DNA from: Bartonella bovis 91-4
Lineage (GTDB): Bacteria > Pseudomonadota > Alphaproteobacteria > Rhizobiales > Rhizobiaceae
Length of the DNA stretch: 64,000 nt
Assembly (NCBI RefSeq): GCF_000384965.1
Contig: NZ_CM001844.1
Span: forward strand, 779,341 to 843,340
Direction of reading: 5' to 3'
Shown here: one piece after another, positions 33,401-42,040 of the stretch
Position numbering within the stretch: the stretch's first letter is position 1
Layout of the letters: every line of letters starts with the position of its first letter
Translations under genes and position numbers: made by a program
The notes under the pieces: model-generated
What the model was told of the DNA's origin: nothing
The model's input: the letters and a program-made list of their open reading frames with translations, nothing else
The model's database searches: none

Positions 33401-33957
33401 CAGGGCACGTTAAAGAAGTCGGATTCGAGCTCTATCAAAAAATGCTCGAAGAAGCTATTGCTGAATTAAAGGATGGTAAATACAATGAATATGGTCAATG
33501 GTCACCTCAAATTTCACTTGGTATAACAGCAATAATACCAGAAAGTTTTGTGCCTGATTTATCATTGCGTATGAGTCTTTATCGCCGTTTAGTAGAACTT
33601 GATGATTTACAACAAATCAATCAATTAGGCGCTGAATTAGTGGATCGTTTTGGTTCTCTTCCAGCTGAAGTTCAACATCTTCTTAAGATTGTTCATATTA
33701 AAGCATTATGTAAAAAAGCGCATGTAGAAAAATTGGATGCTGGCCCAAAGGGTATTGTTGTGCAATTTCGTAATAATTATTTTGAAAACAGCTCTGATCT
33801 TATTAAATGGATTGGAGAACAAGGCTCTATGGCAAAAATCCGACCAGATCAAAGCATTATTTTTATTCGTGATTGGTCAACAGTTGATGAAAGACTTTCA
33901 GGTGCAGAAACTATTATGACACAACTTGCAACAATGAAAGAACAATGTCCTGCTTAA
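30457..33957 (+). CDS. mfd: Transcription-repair coupling factor
   Basis: ATP-dependent translocase that removes RNA polymerase stalled at lesions and recruits UvrA. ATG 30457 gives 1166 residues; an in-frame TTG nine bases earlier overlaps sdhE. UvrB-homology modules fill the first third. The RNA-polymerase-interaction domain around HVDHGIGQFIGL (about 505) precedes the RecG-like helicase motor, with Walker A GDVGFGKTE (about 648), DEEQ box, LSATPIPRTL, and the motif VI region QLRGRVGRS. The TRCF C-terminal domain closes the protein. Confidence 0.97.
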   Translation: MSMFQNIIIPKNVQDLIILDGIIDGFESFALTQLSSEISQDKPLVYIVRDGTKIPHLQQVLNFIEPNLPVIQFPAWDCLPYDRVSPGIAITARRLSALAHISHLRKNPRSAIILTTANAIIQKLPPHAIIDDQTIHISIGQCVNMDNLIHYLERSGFERVAIVHDIGEFAIRGGIIDIFSPSDSEPLRLDFFGDTLETIRIFDSVTQRTTGNKTEFFLQPMSEVILTPEQISRFKSNYIRTFSISQRNDMLYEAISQGRRFAGMEHWLPFFYENLDNFFDYCGNVPIVFEHLIEEVLTERYRLIEDFYNVRKEQENDQESNTSYHPIEPSLLYLTPEKVLTRVQQSGQRIDFISFNVPQTSGRTVIHTNVVPGYDFVKERNAQEKNVFANVVDYILSLQASGKKVLLACWSEGSMNRLLQILDEYGLKKIKVAKSLKAVQATSRDQVSAAIIAIEHGFEIGDFVIIAEQDILGDRLIRSSKRRKHNAHFISEIATLNSGDIVVHVDHGIGQFIGLKTIMTAGVLRDCLEINYAEGDRLFLPVENIELLSRYGSEDTHVTLDKLGGVAWQTRKARLKKHLLKIAGQLIRIAAERATRSAPALIPPIGSFDEFVACFPYEETEDQIDAINAVLGDLAAGKPMDRLICGDVGFGKTEVAIRSAFVAALNGYQVAVVVPTTLLSRQHYKTFVSRFQGLPVKIGHVSRLVKAKELAQVKKDISNGTIDIAIGTHALLSESINFSRLGLLIIDEEQHFGVKHKERLKEIKSDIHVLTLSATPIPRTLGLALSGLRELSLIATPPIGRTPVRTFISPFDALVIREVLLREYYRGGQSFYVCPRISDLPYVEEYLKTHVPEIKFAVAHGQMPITQFDDIMNAFYDRQYDVLLSTTIIESGLDIPTANTLIVHRADMFGLSSLYQLRGRVGRSRQRAYALFTFPAGKVLTPTADRRFKVLQSLDTLGAGFQLASYDMDIRGSGNFLGEEQSGHVKEVGFELYQKMLEEAIAELKDGKYNEYGQWSPQISLGITAIIPESFVPDLSLRMSLYRRLVELDDLQQINQLGAELVDRFGSLPAEVQHLLKIVHIKALCKKAHVEKLDAGPKGIVVQFRNNYFENSSDLIKWIGEQGSMAKIRPDQSIIFIRDWSTVDERLSGAETIMTQLATMKEQCPA

Positions 33958-34619
33958 ACAATTTTTGTATTTACTAGCTTTATTTAAAGCATGACTATGA
34001 TTAATTTGTTGCGGTAATTCTGAAAAAAATCTGCTTGTTACTCTTTCAGGTAAATATTTTTGATCCACGATAAAAGCACAAAGCCTTTTCCAATATCTAA
34101 TAGGTACGTGTTTGTATAATAGTATTATCTTTAAGTTTATACGATTTTATTTATAGTATGCTTTATAGTTTTAAAAACTGCTATAGAGATATTTTATATT
34201 CAAAATATTTCACTTTTTCTCGAAATAACATGAGAATAATGTAGTTAGTTTATGGTGTGCACTCTCTCATGATTTACATGGACACTCTTCAATAAGACTT
34301 AAAATAATATAGCAAATACCAAATGTATGAAACACTATTATAAACTGAGCAACTAGACCTTAATATTCTTCTTTTAAAGCAATTAATATGCTTTAAGATT
34401 TATATAAAGATTTTTATTTCGTATAATTGTTTCATTATGTATCTACTAAAGTTGTGTACTAATTTCTCTTTTTTATTAACCGAAATTGTGACCAAAGCAG
34501 CTAACAGCACAAATAGTTTGAACAATAAAATCTCTTTTTATAAATATTGTAACCTAGATAAAATCACGAACAAATGAAATAATAGAACAATTATAAAATT
34601 GTTTGCACTTGTTTTTCTT
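33958..34619. other. AT-rich intergenic stretch between mfd and the binding-protein gene
   Basis: About 660 bases without a supportable gene. On the minus strand, roughly from 34150 down to 33960, one frame stays open for over 60 codons and reads protein-like (for example ERVTSRFFSELPQQ), but it has no start codon and runs on antisense to the mfd end. It may be a degraded gene end. A weak GCTTTA/TAAAGC hairpin is at 33977-33990. Confidence 0.35.
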
Positions 34620-36437
34620 TTACTCACGCCACCAAGTTGGAAGATAATATCCATATAAGGATGTATAAATAGGGTGTTTAATATATGACCAACGTGCTAC
34701 TCGTTGTTCAGGCAAGTGGTATAACGGTATATAATAACTACCAGAAATAAGAACTCTATCTAAAGCACGCACTGCCGCAATAAAGTGAGTATCTGAACGT
34801 GCATTGAGCATTGCAGTTATCATCGCATCTATGGCAGGATCAGCTGTTCCAGCAAAATTAAAACTTCCTTTCAAATTTTTAGAAGCAGAACCCCAGCGAT
34901 TTATTTGTTCATTACCTGGTGATAGAGAATTTTTTAATTTTGCAATGATCATATCATAATCAAATGTACTTAAACGATTTTGATATTGGGTATCATCTAC
35001 GGTTCTTATCTCAATATTAATACCAAAACGTGATAACGTACTCTGAAATGCAAGAGCAATCTTTTCTTCATCAAGTGATTGAGTCATGATCTCAAATTGA
35101 AAGGGCAAACCATTCGGGGCAAAAACCTTATTGTTTTTTCTGGTAAAGCCTGATTCTTGCAAAAGTTTCCAAGCTTTTTGCATGACATATCGATCCATAC
35201 CCGAACCATTTGTCTTAAGAAGACGCCAGTTTCCATTCATTACTTCAGGAAGAACTGCATCAAAATAAGGTGCTAAGAGCGTCTTTTCTTCTTCGCTTGC
35301 TGGTTTTCCTACAGATGAAAGTATAGACCCTGCCCAATAACCTTCCGTTCTGGTATAAATATTATTAAAAAGATGGCGATTAACCCATTCAAAATCGAAA
35401 AGCATTGATAATGCTTGTCGTACTTTTTTATCTTTAAAAATAGTGCGACGCGTATTAAAGACAAAACCAACAATATCTGCAGGTGTCCCTTTTGAAAAAG
35501 ATTCTTTGATAACGCGTCCCTCGCGAACAGCTGGAAAATTATAAGCAAGTCGCCAGCGATTTGGATTAGAAGATCCTTCAATAAAAATATCAACAATGCC
35601 TTTTTTAAAAGCTTCAAAGTGCGCTGTATCATTTCGAAAATATTCGATTTGAATAATATCAAAGTTATGTAATCCTTTATTAACGGGAAGATCTTTCCCC
35701 CAATAATTGGGATTACGTTTATAGATAATTCGTTCACCAGGATCGGTATGTTCAATAATATAGGGACCACTTCCTGGAATTTTAATTAAGCCGTTTTTTT
35801 CAAAATCATCAACATTGATAGCATGTTTAGGTAATATTGGCATTACACCAGCTAAAATAAGTGGAAACTCACGATCCTTTGATTGTGGAAAGCGCATCTT
35901 AATACCGTGATTATTAACTACTTCGATAGATTCTATACGCTTCATATACCTATCAAATGGAGGTCTTCCCTTATTTTTAAGAAGGTTAACCGTAAATAAA
36001 ACATCTTCAACCGTTATGGGCTTTCCATCTGAAAAACGCGCTTTTGGATTTAAGAAAAAAGTAATCTCCGTACGTTCGTCATTTAATTCAACTTTTTCTG
36101 CCAAAAGAGGGTAAAGTGTAAAAGATTCATCACGGGAACGTATCATCATTGTTTCGTAAACAAGGCCAGAAAACTGCTCATCAGAAAAAAGTCCTCTTGC
36201 AGTTGTTCTAAAACTACGAATAACAAAAGGGTTTAATCCATCAAATGTTCCAACAACACCATAAGTGATTTTACCTTTATTATTTGCATTGGAAGAAGCG
36301 TAAGGAAAACAGTCAAACTTTTCTGGTAATTTTGGTATTCCACGCATTGCAATGCCATTTGCTATCACGTTATGGCACAAAAGAAAAATTATAAAAGTAA
36401 GAGAAAATTTTAAATAATACGAACTGTAGAATAGCAT
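34620..36437 (-). CDS. Extracellular solute-binding protein family 5 (YejA-like peptide-binding protein)
   Basis: Periplasmic binding component of an oligopeptide-type ABC importer. It has 605 residues, a hydrophobic signal segment (about 9-26), the family 5 signature region (LLAEKVELNDERTEITFFL and FSDGKPITVEDVLFT) and a C-terminal lobe, with overall resemblance to YejA, which imports microcin C and other peptides in enterics. No permease or ATPase gene is adjacent: mfd is on one side and the IalB-like gene on the other. It either works with a transporter encoded elsewhere or is a survivor of a broken operon. Ligand unknown. Confidence 0.85.
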   Translation of the reverse strand: MLFYSSYYLKFSLTFIIFLLCHNVIANGIAMRGIPKLPEKFDCFPYASSNANNKGKITYGVVGTFDGLNPFVIRSFRTTARGLFSDEQFSGLVYETMMIRSRDESFTLYPLLAEKVELNDERTEITFFLNPKARFSDGKPITVEDVLFTVNLLKNKGRPPFDRYMKRIESIEVVNNHGIKMRFPQSKDREFPLILAGVMPILPKHAINVDDFEKNGLIKIPGSGPYIIEHTDPGERIIYKRNPNYWGKDLPVNKGLHNFDIIQIEYFRNDTAHFEAFKKGIVDIFIEGSSNPNRWRLAYNFPAVREGRVIKESFSKGTPADIVGFVFNTRRTIFKDKKVRQALSMLFDFEWVNRHLFNNIYTRTEGYWAGSILSSVGKPASEEEKTLLAPYFDAVLPEVMNGNWRLLKTNGSGMDRYVMQKAWKLLQESGFTRKNNKVFAPNGLPFQFEIMTQSLDEEKIALAFQSTLSRFGINIEIRTVDDTQYQNRLSTFDYDMIIAKLKNSLSPGNEQINRWGSASKNLKGSFNFAGTADPAIDAMITAMLNARSDTHFIAAVRALDRVLISGSYYIPLYHLPEQRVARWSYIKHPIYTSLYGYYLPTWWRE

Positions 36438-36745
36438 TTAACAATAGCGTAATAATAATTAATTTATATAAATTTAGTTTTGTTTATTATGCAAACAATT
36501 TTATTAATAAATTTTATCAAAAAATAAAGCAATTTAGAAAAAAATAAATTGTATAAATTGTATAAAAATTTAATTAATTATTTAATTGTTTTCTCTCTCT
36601 AGATTTTACTTCTCTCTTTGTATATAATGGAAAATACAAAGAAATGTTATTTTTTTGATTAATTCAAATACATTTGATAAAAAATCAATTTAATATCCTT
36701 ATATTGGGATCATCATACAAGTACACTGAAAGGATTAACTTAATT
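36438..36745. promoter_or_regulatory. Divergent promoter region of the binding-protein and ialB-like genes
   Basis: About 308 very AT-rich bases between two divergent genes. It contains a tandem ATTGTATAA repeat near 36550-36570 and an inverted repeat CTTTGTAT...ATACAAAG at 36616-36641 (8-base arms), a possible operator. No clear -35/-10 pair could be fixed by eye. Confidence 0.4.
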
Positions 36746-37357
36746 ATGTCGCATAAAAATACCTATACTGCTATTTCAGTATTGGCTGGAGCCGCTAGTT
36801 TTCTTCTCATGGCCTATACTTCAGCAGGTGCAGAGAATTTATCTCAAGGTTGGTACAAAGTTTGCAGTAAGCAGAATGATATTGATATTTGTAACACAAT
36901 GAACTCTGTTATATCAGAGACTGGTCAACCTTTGATTGCTGTTAATTTAGTTGAAGTAAAAGGGAAAAAGAATGAAAAACGTATAGGTATTCAAGTACCT
37001 ACGAATCGTCTTTTACCAGAAGGTGTTCATATTCAAATCGGAAATGACTTTTCTATGAAAATTCCTTACGTTGTTTGTAATCCAACAAGTTGTATTGCCA
37101 ATGATGTTTTAAGTGATAAGTTAATTTCTGCCATGAAATCTGGTTCGAAAATGATTGTAACCACAACCAATATTAGAGGTGATACTAATCCTATCGAATT
37201 TTCTCTTAGCGGATTTAAAGCTGCATACACAGGTTCTGGTATAGATGAAAAAACTTTTCAACAAAAACAAATGAAGTTACAACAAACTATTCAAGCAAAG
37301 CAAAAAGAAATTGAAGATCGTATGCGAGCTGAGCAAGAGAAGGCTCAGAAAAAATAA
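36746..37357 (+). CDS. Invasion-associated locus B (IalB) family protein
   Basis: Predicted periplasmic or surface-associated protein of the IalB family, named from the Bartonella erythrocyte-invasion locus. ATG 36746 (203 residues) is preferred to an upstream ATG at 36674, because GAAAGGA lies just upstream and a signal peptide follows (cleavage near TSAGA, residue 28). Family features are the paired cysteines around WYKVCSKQNDIDICN and VVCNPTSCIAN and the LLPEGVHIQI segment. Unlike classical IalB it ends in a 35-residue Gln/Lys/Glu-rich coiled-coil-like tail. It is a paralogue, not ialB itself, whose neighbour ialA is absent. Confidence 0.85.
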   Translation: MSHKNTYTAISVLAGAASFLLMAYTSAGAENLSQGWYKVCSKQNDIDICNTMNSVISETGQPLIAVNLVEVKGKKNEKRIGIQVPTNRLLPEGVHIQIGNDFSMKIPYVVCNPTSCIANDVLSDKLISAMKSGSKMIVTTTNIRGDTNPIEFSLSGFKAAYTGSGIDEKTFQQKQMKLQQTIQAKQKEIEDRMRAEQEKAQKK

Positions 37358-37408
37358 TAACAAGTAATATAAAAGACTTTGAAAGTTTTTTATATCTTTG
37401 TTTATACT

Positions 37409-37442
37409 AAAAAACGCTATAGAATATTCTATAGCGTTTTTT
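37409..37442. terminator. Bidirectional terminator between ialB-like gene and rne
   Basis: A near-perfect hairpin AAAAAACGCTATAGAA / TTCTATAGCGTTTTTT with A- and T-runs on opposite sides lies between two converging genes, so it can end transcription from either direction. Confidence 0.9.
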
Positions 37443-37448
37443 AATTGT

Positions 37449-40043
37449 TTAACTCTTAGAGAAAACTTTGCGTTTCCACCATCCAATACGCCCAGTTTTG
37501 CTTTCTCCCTCAGGTACTGAAGATGTAATAACAGGTCCGGTGGAAACTTGTTTGACAGCTTGTTTTGTTACGGGTTCTTTTTCTAATTTTTTAGTTGTTT
37601 GAACCGATTCTTTCATAACAGCTTTTTTTCGTATTTGAAGTGTTGTTTTTTTTGTATCTGTCGAGATTTCTTCAGTTATTTCACCAGTTGGTTTATTTAT
37701 TTTTTTTGTTTTAGATTTATGAACAGAGTTGGTAGTATTTTTTTCTCCAACAAGTGTCGATGTTGTCACACTTTTATTATTTTCAAGATTTTTTTGGCCT
37801 TGAGATACTTTTGGGGAACGTACATTACGCCTTTTTTTAGATTTTAAAGCTGAATTTTGTTGCACACTTATATGATGTTTTGCATCACTGATTTGTTCAT
37901 CAAACCCTACAGGTTCAGCAGCTGGAATAGAGTGTAGGCGATGCGCTGCTTTAATTTCTTCTAAAGCTTGTTTGGCAAATTCTCCGACTGGTTCAGCGTA
38001 AGGAACACGAGATGGATAAAAACCGTTATTTTGATTACGCCGCCCTCTACGGTGTCCACGACGACGTCCACGACGACGGGTATCCTCACTATTTTGAATA
38101 TCATCTTTATGAGAAGATGTTGAAGAACTGTCGTGTAATTCATTTTGATGTTCTTTACGTCGACGCCGTCGATTATTTTCAACAGAGGTTTCGTCACGAG
38201 GCAATTCATTTTCTATCAAGATTACGTCTTCGGCTTCCTCTTTATTATCATCTTCAATAACTAATGGAAACTCGTGTTTTTTTTCTGCCATTGTTCCTTT
38301 AGAAATAATTAAATGCTGTACTCCAACACTTTCATCTGCTTCAATACTAATATTAAGCTTAAAGCGTGTTTCTAAATCAACAAGAATACTACGTTTATGA
38401 TTGAGCACATAAAGCGCTATCACTGTAGATGTGCGCACAATGATATTATATTGCGAATTACTAAGAAGATATTTTTCAATTGAACGCATAACATGCAAAG
38501 CAATTGATGATTCTGAACGTACATTTCCAGTTCCAGCACAATGAGGGCAGGACTGCATTGTACTTTCTAGAACTGATATACGAATGCGTTGACGACTCAT
38601 TTCCATAAGGCCAAAATGTGAGATACGACCAACTTGAATACGAGCACGATCATTTTTTAAACAATCTTTCAGTTTTTTTTCAACAAGCTTAATGTTACGA
38701 TTTTCAAGCATATCAATGAAATCAATTACTATTAGGCCTGCTAGATCACGTAAACGTAATTGACGGGCTATTTCTTCAGCAGCTTCAAGATTGGTTTGTA
38801 CAGCTGTTTTTTCAACAGAGTGTTCTTTGGTAGAACGACCAGAATTTACATCGATAGCGACAAGTGCTTCTGTCTGATTGATAACAAGATAACCACCAGA
38901 TTTTAAAGCAACTTGTGGTTGCAGCATTTTATCGAGTTGAGCTTCAATATTATTACGCGTAAAAATAGGTATAGGATCACGATAAGGTTGAACAACTTTT
39001 GCGTGACTTGGCATCAACATGCGCATAAAATCTTTAGCTTCACGATATCCTTTATCACCAGACACGAGAATTTCATTAATGTCTTTATTATAAAGATCGC
39101 GAATAGAGCGTTTTATCAGGTTGCCTTCTTCATAAACTAGATATGGTGCAGTTGATTTGAGTGTTAAAGTACGGACAGTTTCCCATAACCGCATGAGATA
39201 TTCATAATCACGTTTAATTTCAACTTTTGTTCTATTGGCTCCAGCAGTTCGTAAAATAACACCCATACCTTTTGGAACTGCTAATTCTTTTACAATTTCT
39301 TTAAGACGTTTACGATCTTGTATATTAGTAATTTTTCGTGAAATACCACCACCGCGCGCTGTGTTTGGCATTAAAACTGAATAGCGACCTGCTAATGATA
39401 AATAAGTTGTGAGTGCTGCACCTTTATTGCCACGCTCTTCTTTAATCACCTGTACTAATAAAATTTGACGTCGTTTGATAACTTCTTGAATTTTATATTG
39501 ACGTATCGGTTTACGCTGATAAGTAGGAAGTTCTTCAAGAGCATCTTCCGCACCGACCATTTCAATATCATCGTTGAAAGCATTTTCATCAAGTACTTCT
39601 TCTCTATCATCACTTGCCATTGGTTCGGATATAATATTGTTTTCGCTATCCATAGCAAGAACACTAAGATTCTTATCTTTTTTTGTTTTTCTTGAACCTT
39701 TTTTATTTTGTTTTATTTCCTCAACAAGATCCTCTGCTTGATTTTCATCAATAGCAGCTTTTTCTTCTTCTTCAAGAAGAGCAAGACGATCAGCAATAGG
39801 AATCTGGTAATAATCAGGATGAATTTCTGAAAATGCTAAAAAACCATGGCGATTGCCACCATATTCTACAAAAGCTGCTTGAAGTGACGGCTCAACACGT
39901 GTGATACGTGCGAGATAAATATTTCCCTTAAGCTGTTTTTTATGCTCTGACTCAAAGTCAAGTTCTTCAATTTTGTTGCCGTGGACAACAACAACACGTG
40001 TTTCCTCCGGGTGAGAGGCATCGATAAGCATTTTGTTTGACAT
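37449..40043 (-). CDS. rne: Ribonuclease E
   Basis: Essential endoribonuclease of RNA processing and degradosome scaffold, 864 residues. The N-terminal S1 domain (GNIYLARITRVEPSLQAAFVEYG) is split by an acidic insert at about residues 90-170, common in alphaproteobacteria. The catalytic DNase I-like region carries AIDVNSGRST and LIVIDFIDM with the conserved Asp residues, and the Zn-link CPHCAGTG sits near residue 505. The remainder is a disordered tail rich in Arg, Lys and Ser (for example RRGRRRGHRRGRR), the usual degradosome/RNA-binding region. A long non-coding stretch precedes it. Confidence 0.95.
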   Translation of the reverse strand: MSNKMLIDASHPEETRVVVVHGNKIEELDFESEHKKQLKGNIYLARITRVEPSLQAAFVEYGGNRHGFLAFSEIHPDYYQIPIADRLALLEEEEKAAIDENQAEDLVEEIKQNKKGSRKTKKDKNLSVLAMDSENNIISEPMASDDREEVLDENAFNDDIEMVGAEDALEELPTYQRKPIRQYKIQEVIKRRQILLVQVIKEERGNKGAALTTYLSLAGRYSVLMPNTARGGGISRKITNIQDRKRLKEIVKELAVPKGMGVILRTAGANRTKVEIKRDYEYLMRLWETVRTLTLKSTAPYLVYEEGNLIKRSIRDLYNKDINEILVSGDKGYREAKDFMRMLMPSHAKVVQPYRDPIPIFTRNNIEAQLDKMLQPQVALKSGGYLVINQTEALVAIDVNSGRSTKEHSVEKTAVQTNLEAAEEIARQLRLRDLAGLIVIDFIDMLENRNIKLVEKKLKDCLKNDRARIQVGRISHFGLMEMSRQRIRISVLESTMQSCPHCAGTGNVRSESSIALHVMRSIEKYLLSNSQYNIIVRTSTVIALYVLNHKRSILVDLETRFKLNISIEADESVGVQHLIISKGTMAEKKHEFPLVIEDDNKEEAEDVILIENELPRDETSVENNRRRRRKEHQNELHDSSSTSSHKDDIQNSEDTRRRGRRRGHRRGRRNQNNGFYPSRVPYAEPVGEFAKQALEEIKAAHRLHSIPAAEPVGFDEQISDAKHHISVQQNSALKSKKRRNVRSPKVSQGQKNLENNKSVTTSTLVGEKNTTNSVHKSKTKKINKPTGEITEEISTDTKKTTLQIRKKAVMKESVQTTKKLEKEPVTKQAVKQVSTGPVITSSVPEGESKTGRIGWWKRKVFSKS

Positions 40044-40660
40044 AAGTTAAAATCCTAAAGGTGACACGCACAATTTTATCTAAACAAACAGTATCATTAT
40101 TTGCAAATATAAAAGGCTGTCTGCCATAAAAGGGGAGTGCCGACATAACATAATGGCTTTTTGTTCGCAAACACATTACAGTGTTTGCAATATTTATAAT
40201 CATAAGCTCTATCTGTTTTGTATGACTCACGTTTTTATAAGTCTCCGGCAAAACAATTTCAAAAACAGTTCGGATATCCAAACCAGTGAATTTAAAATAA
40301 CAAAATTCTGCTTTTTAAGGCATAAAAATTTATCACCTATAAAAAGCCTAAACGCACTATAATATGCGATAAACCTTCAAAGATAACTTAACAAAATTAT
40401 TGATAATTTAAGTCAATAGTAGATGGTTGTATCGCTTAAGAAGCGTAAATATTCTTTTATGTTGATATCATGCTTTTGGCAAGTCACAACTATAAATACG
40501 CACTGTTAAATTAAATGCACTATTCTCTTAGTTTGATTTATTTTTAATATTTGTGATTAAAAGATTCAGCATTTATTTAAATAATATAACCTATATTTAC
40601 GGTAGCAATTTTACACGATAAAACCATTTAATTAATATAGAAATAAAGTATTTTTCTTAA
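40044..40660. promoter_or_regulatory. Long divergent region between rne and the amidase gene
   Basis: About 617 bases with no credible gene; an antisense-looking 104-codon frame here is a shadow of the rne start. In E. coli the long rne leader lets RNase E limit its own mRNA. Whether that applies here is inference; I could not identify a specific conserved hairpin by eye. Confidence 0.35.
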
Positions 40661-41890
40661 ATGATTAAACAATTCCCCATCAGAATACTGAAAGAAGTTT
40701 ATTGGAATATTATTTGGTATTTTATATGCTGTTTATTCTTTTTTTTGACATTTCAAACACACATTCAAGGTGCGGATACATTAAAACTTATTAACCTGCG
40801 GACTATTGGTGATAATACATCTACACGTATTATTGCAGTTTTTAATACCGAACCAAATTTTCATTTACAAATTTTAGATAGTCCCTCACGTTTAGTTATC
40901 AATTTACCTCTAGCTGATTTTTCAGCGCAAAATCTGTCTCCAAACAAACAGAATATATTATCAAACATGCTATCCAATGTGCATTATAGTTTTTCTGATA
41001 CACAAGCCTCACACATCATTTTGACAAGCAAAAATACTTTTATTATTGAAAACAGTACAGTGCAAAAATTAGATAATGGTTTATGGCAGCTGCTGATTGA
41101 TATTACTCAAAATACACAGAAAAAATCTAATGAAATTTTGATAAAACAACAAAAAGCCAACCAAAACACAAAAAAACAATTCAATCGAAAGCATTGTTTT
41201 CATGTTGTACTTGATCCTGGTCATGGTGGAATTGACAGTGGTGCACAAGGTATTACTGGAATTTTAGAAAAAAATATAACACTAGCTTTTGCGCGTGCAT
41301 TGCAAGATGAATTAGAAAAAGACCCTTATATCAATGTGACTTTAACACGCAATTCTGATATCTTTTTAAGATTAAGCGAAAGAATTAAAAAAGCACAAAA
41401 TTTTAATGCTGATCTTTTTATATCTATTCACGCAGATAGTATTAATATTCCTTCTCTTCGTGGCGCTACAATTTACACTTTATCTGATAAAGCATCTGAT
41501 GCGATCGCAAAAACTTTAGCTGAAATTGAAAATAATGCAGATCTCCTTGGTGGATTGTCCGCAGAAGAATCACATGAAGTTACAGATATTTTGATAGATC
41601 TCGCTAAACGCGAAACTCATATACTTTCGCTTAATTTTGCTGATCGTATTATTTTAAATTTATCAAAGAGTAATATTAATCTGATCAAAAATCCTCATAG
41701 ATACGCTGATTTTCAAGTTTTAAAAGCTCCAGATATACCTTCTGTGTTGATAGAAGTAGGTTATTTATCTAATAAAGAAGATGAAAAATTATTAAATAAT
41801 TCTCAATGGCGAAATCAAATAGTTGGTTCCCTTGCTCATTCTATTCGTCAATTTGCCCAATATCGGAAAAAAATTATGCAATTTCCTTAA
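40661..41890 (+). CDS. amiC: N-acetylmuramoyl-L-alanine amidase (AmiC type)
   Basis: Periplasmic zinc amidase that cleaves the bond between muramic acid and the stem peptide during septal splitting. It has 409 residues: an N-terminal hydrophobic signal/anchor (about 15-32), an AMIN domain that targets the septum (LKLINLRTIGDNTSTRIIAVF onward), and an Amidase_3 domain with zinc residues in VLDPGHGGIDSG (His), LEKNITLAF (Glu) and SIHADS (His), and catalytic Glu in VLIEVGYLSN. It is directly followed by the PBP1A gene, so the pair forms a cell-wall unit. Confidence 0.92.
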   Translation: MIKQFPIRILKEVYWNIIWYFICCLFFFLTFQTHIQGADTLKLINLRTIGDNTSTRIIAVFNTEPNFHLQILDSPSRLVINLPLADFSAQNLSPNKQNILSNMLSNVHYSFSDTQASHIILTSKNTFIIENSTVQKLDNGLWQLLIDITQNTQKKSNEILIKQQKANQNTKKQFNRKHCFHVVLDPGHGGIDSGAQGITGILEKNITLAFARALQDELEKDPYINVTLTRNSDIFLRLSERIKKAQNFNADLFISIHADSINIPSLRGATIYTLSDKASDAIAKTLAEIENNADLLGGLSAEESHEVTDILIDLAKRETHILSLNFADRIILNLSKSNINLIKNPHRYADFQVLKAPDIPSVLIEVGYLSNKEDEKLLNNSQWRNQIVGSLAHSIRQFAQYRKKIMQFP

Positions 41891-42040
41891 ATATTTGAAA
41901 AAGTAGAGTATGATATTAAATTCTGATAATAAAATAATAGAAAATAATCTTGCATTTGTTTCAATTTAATAACACCTATTCATGATAAGAATAAAATATG
42001 TTTCTTTTGATTAATTTTAAAGAAAGCGATATTCGTTTCA

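Noticed and set aside
39967..40281. A 104-codon frame upstream of rne on the minus strand
   Set aside because: It overlaps the start of rne in another frame and has no family features.
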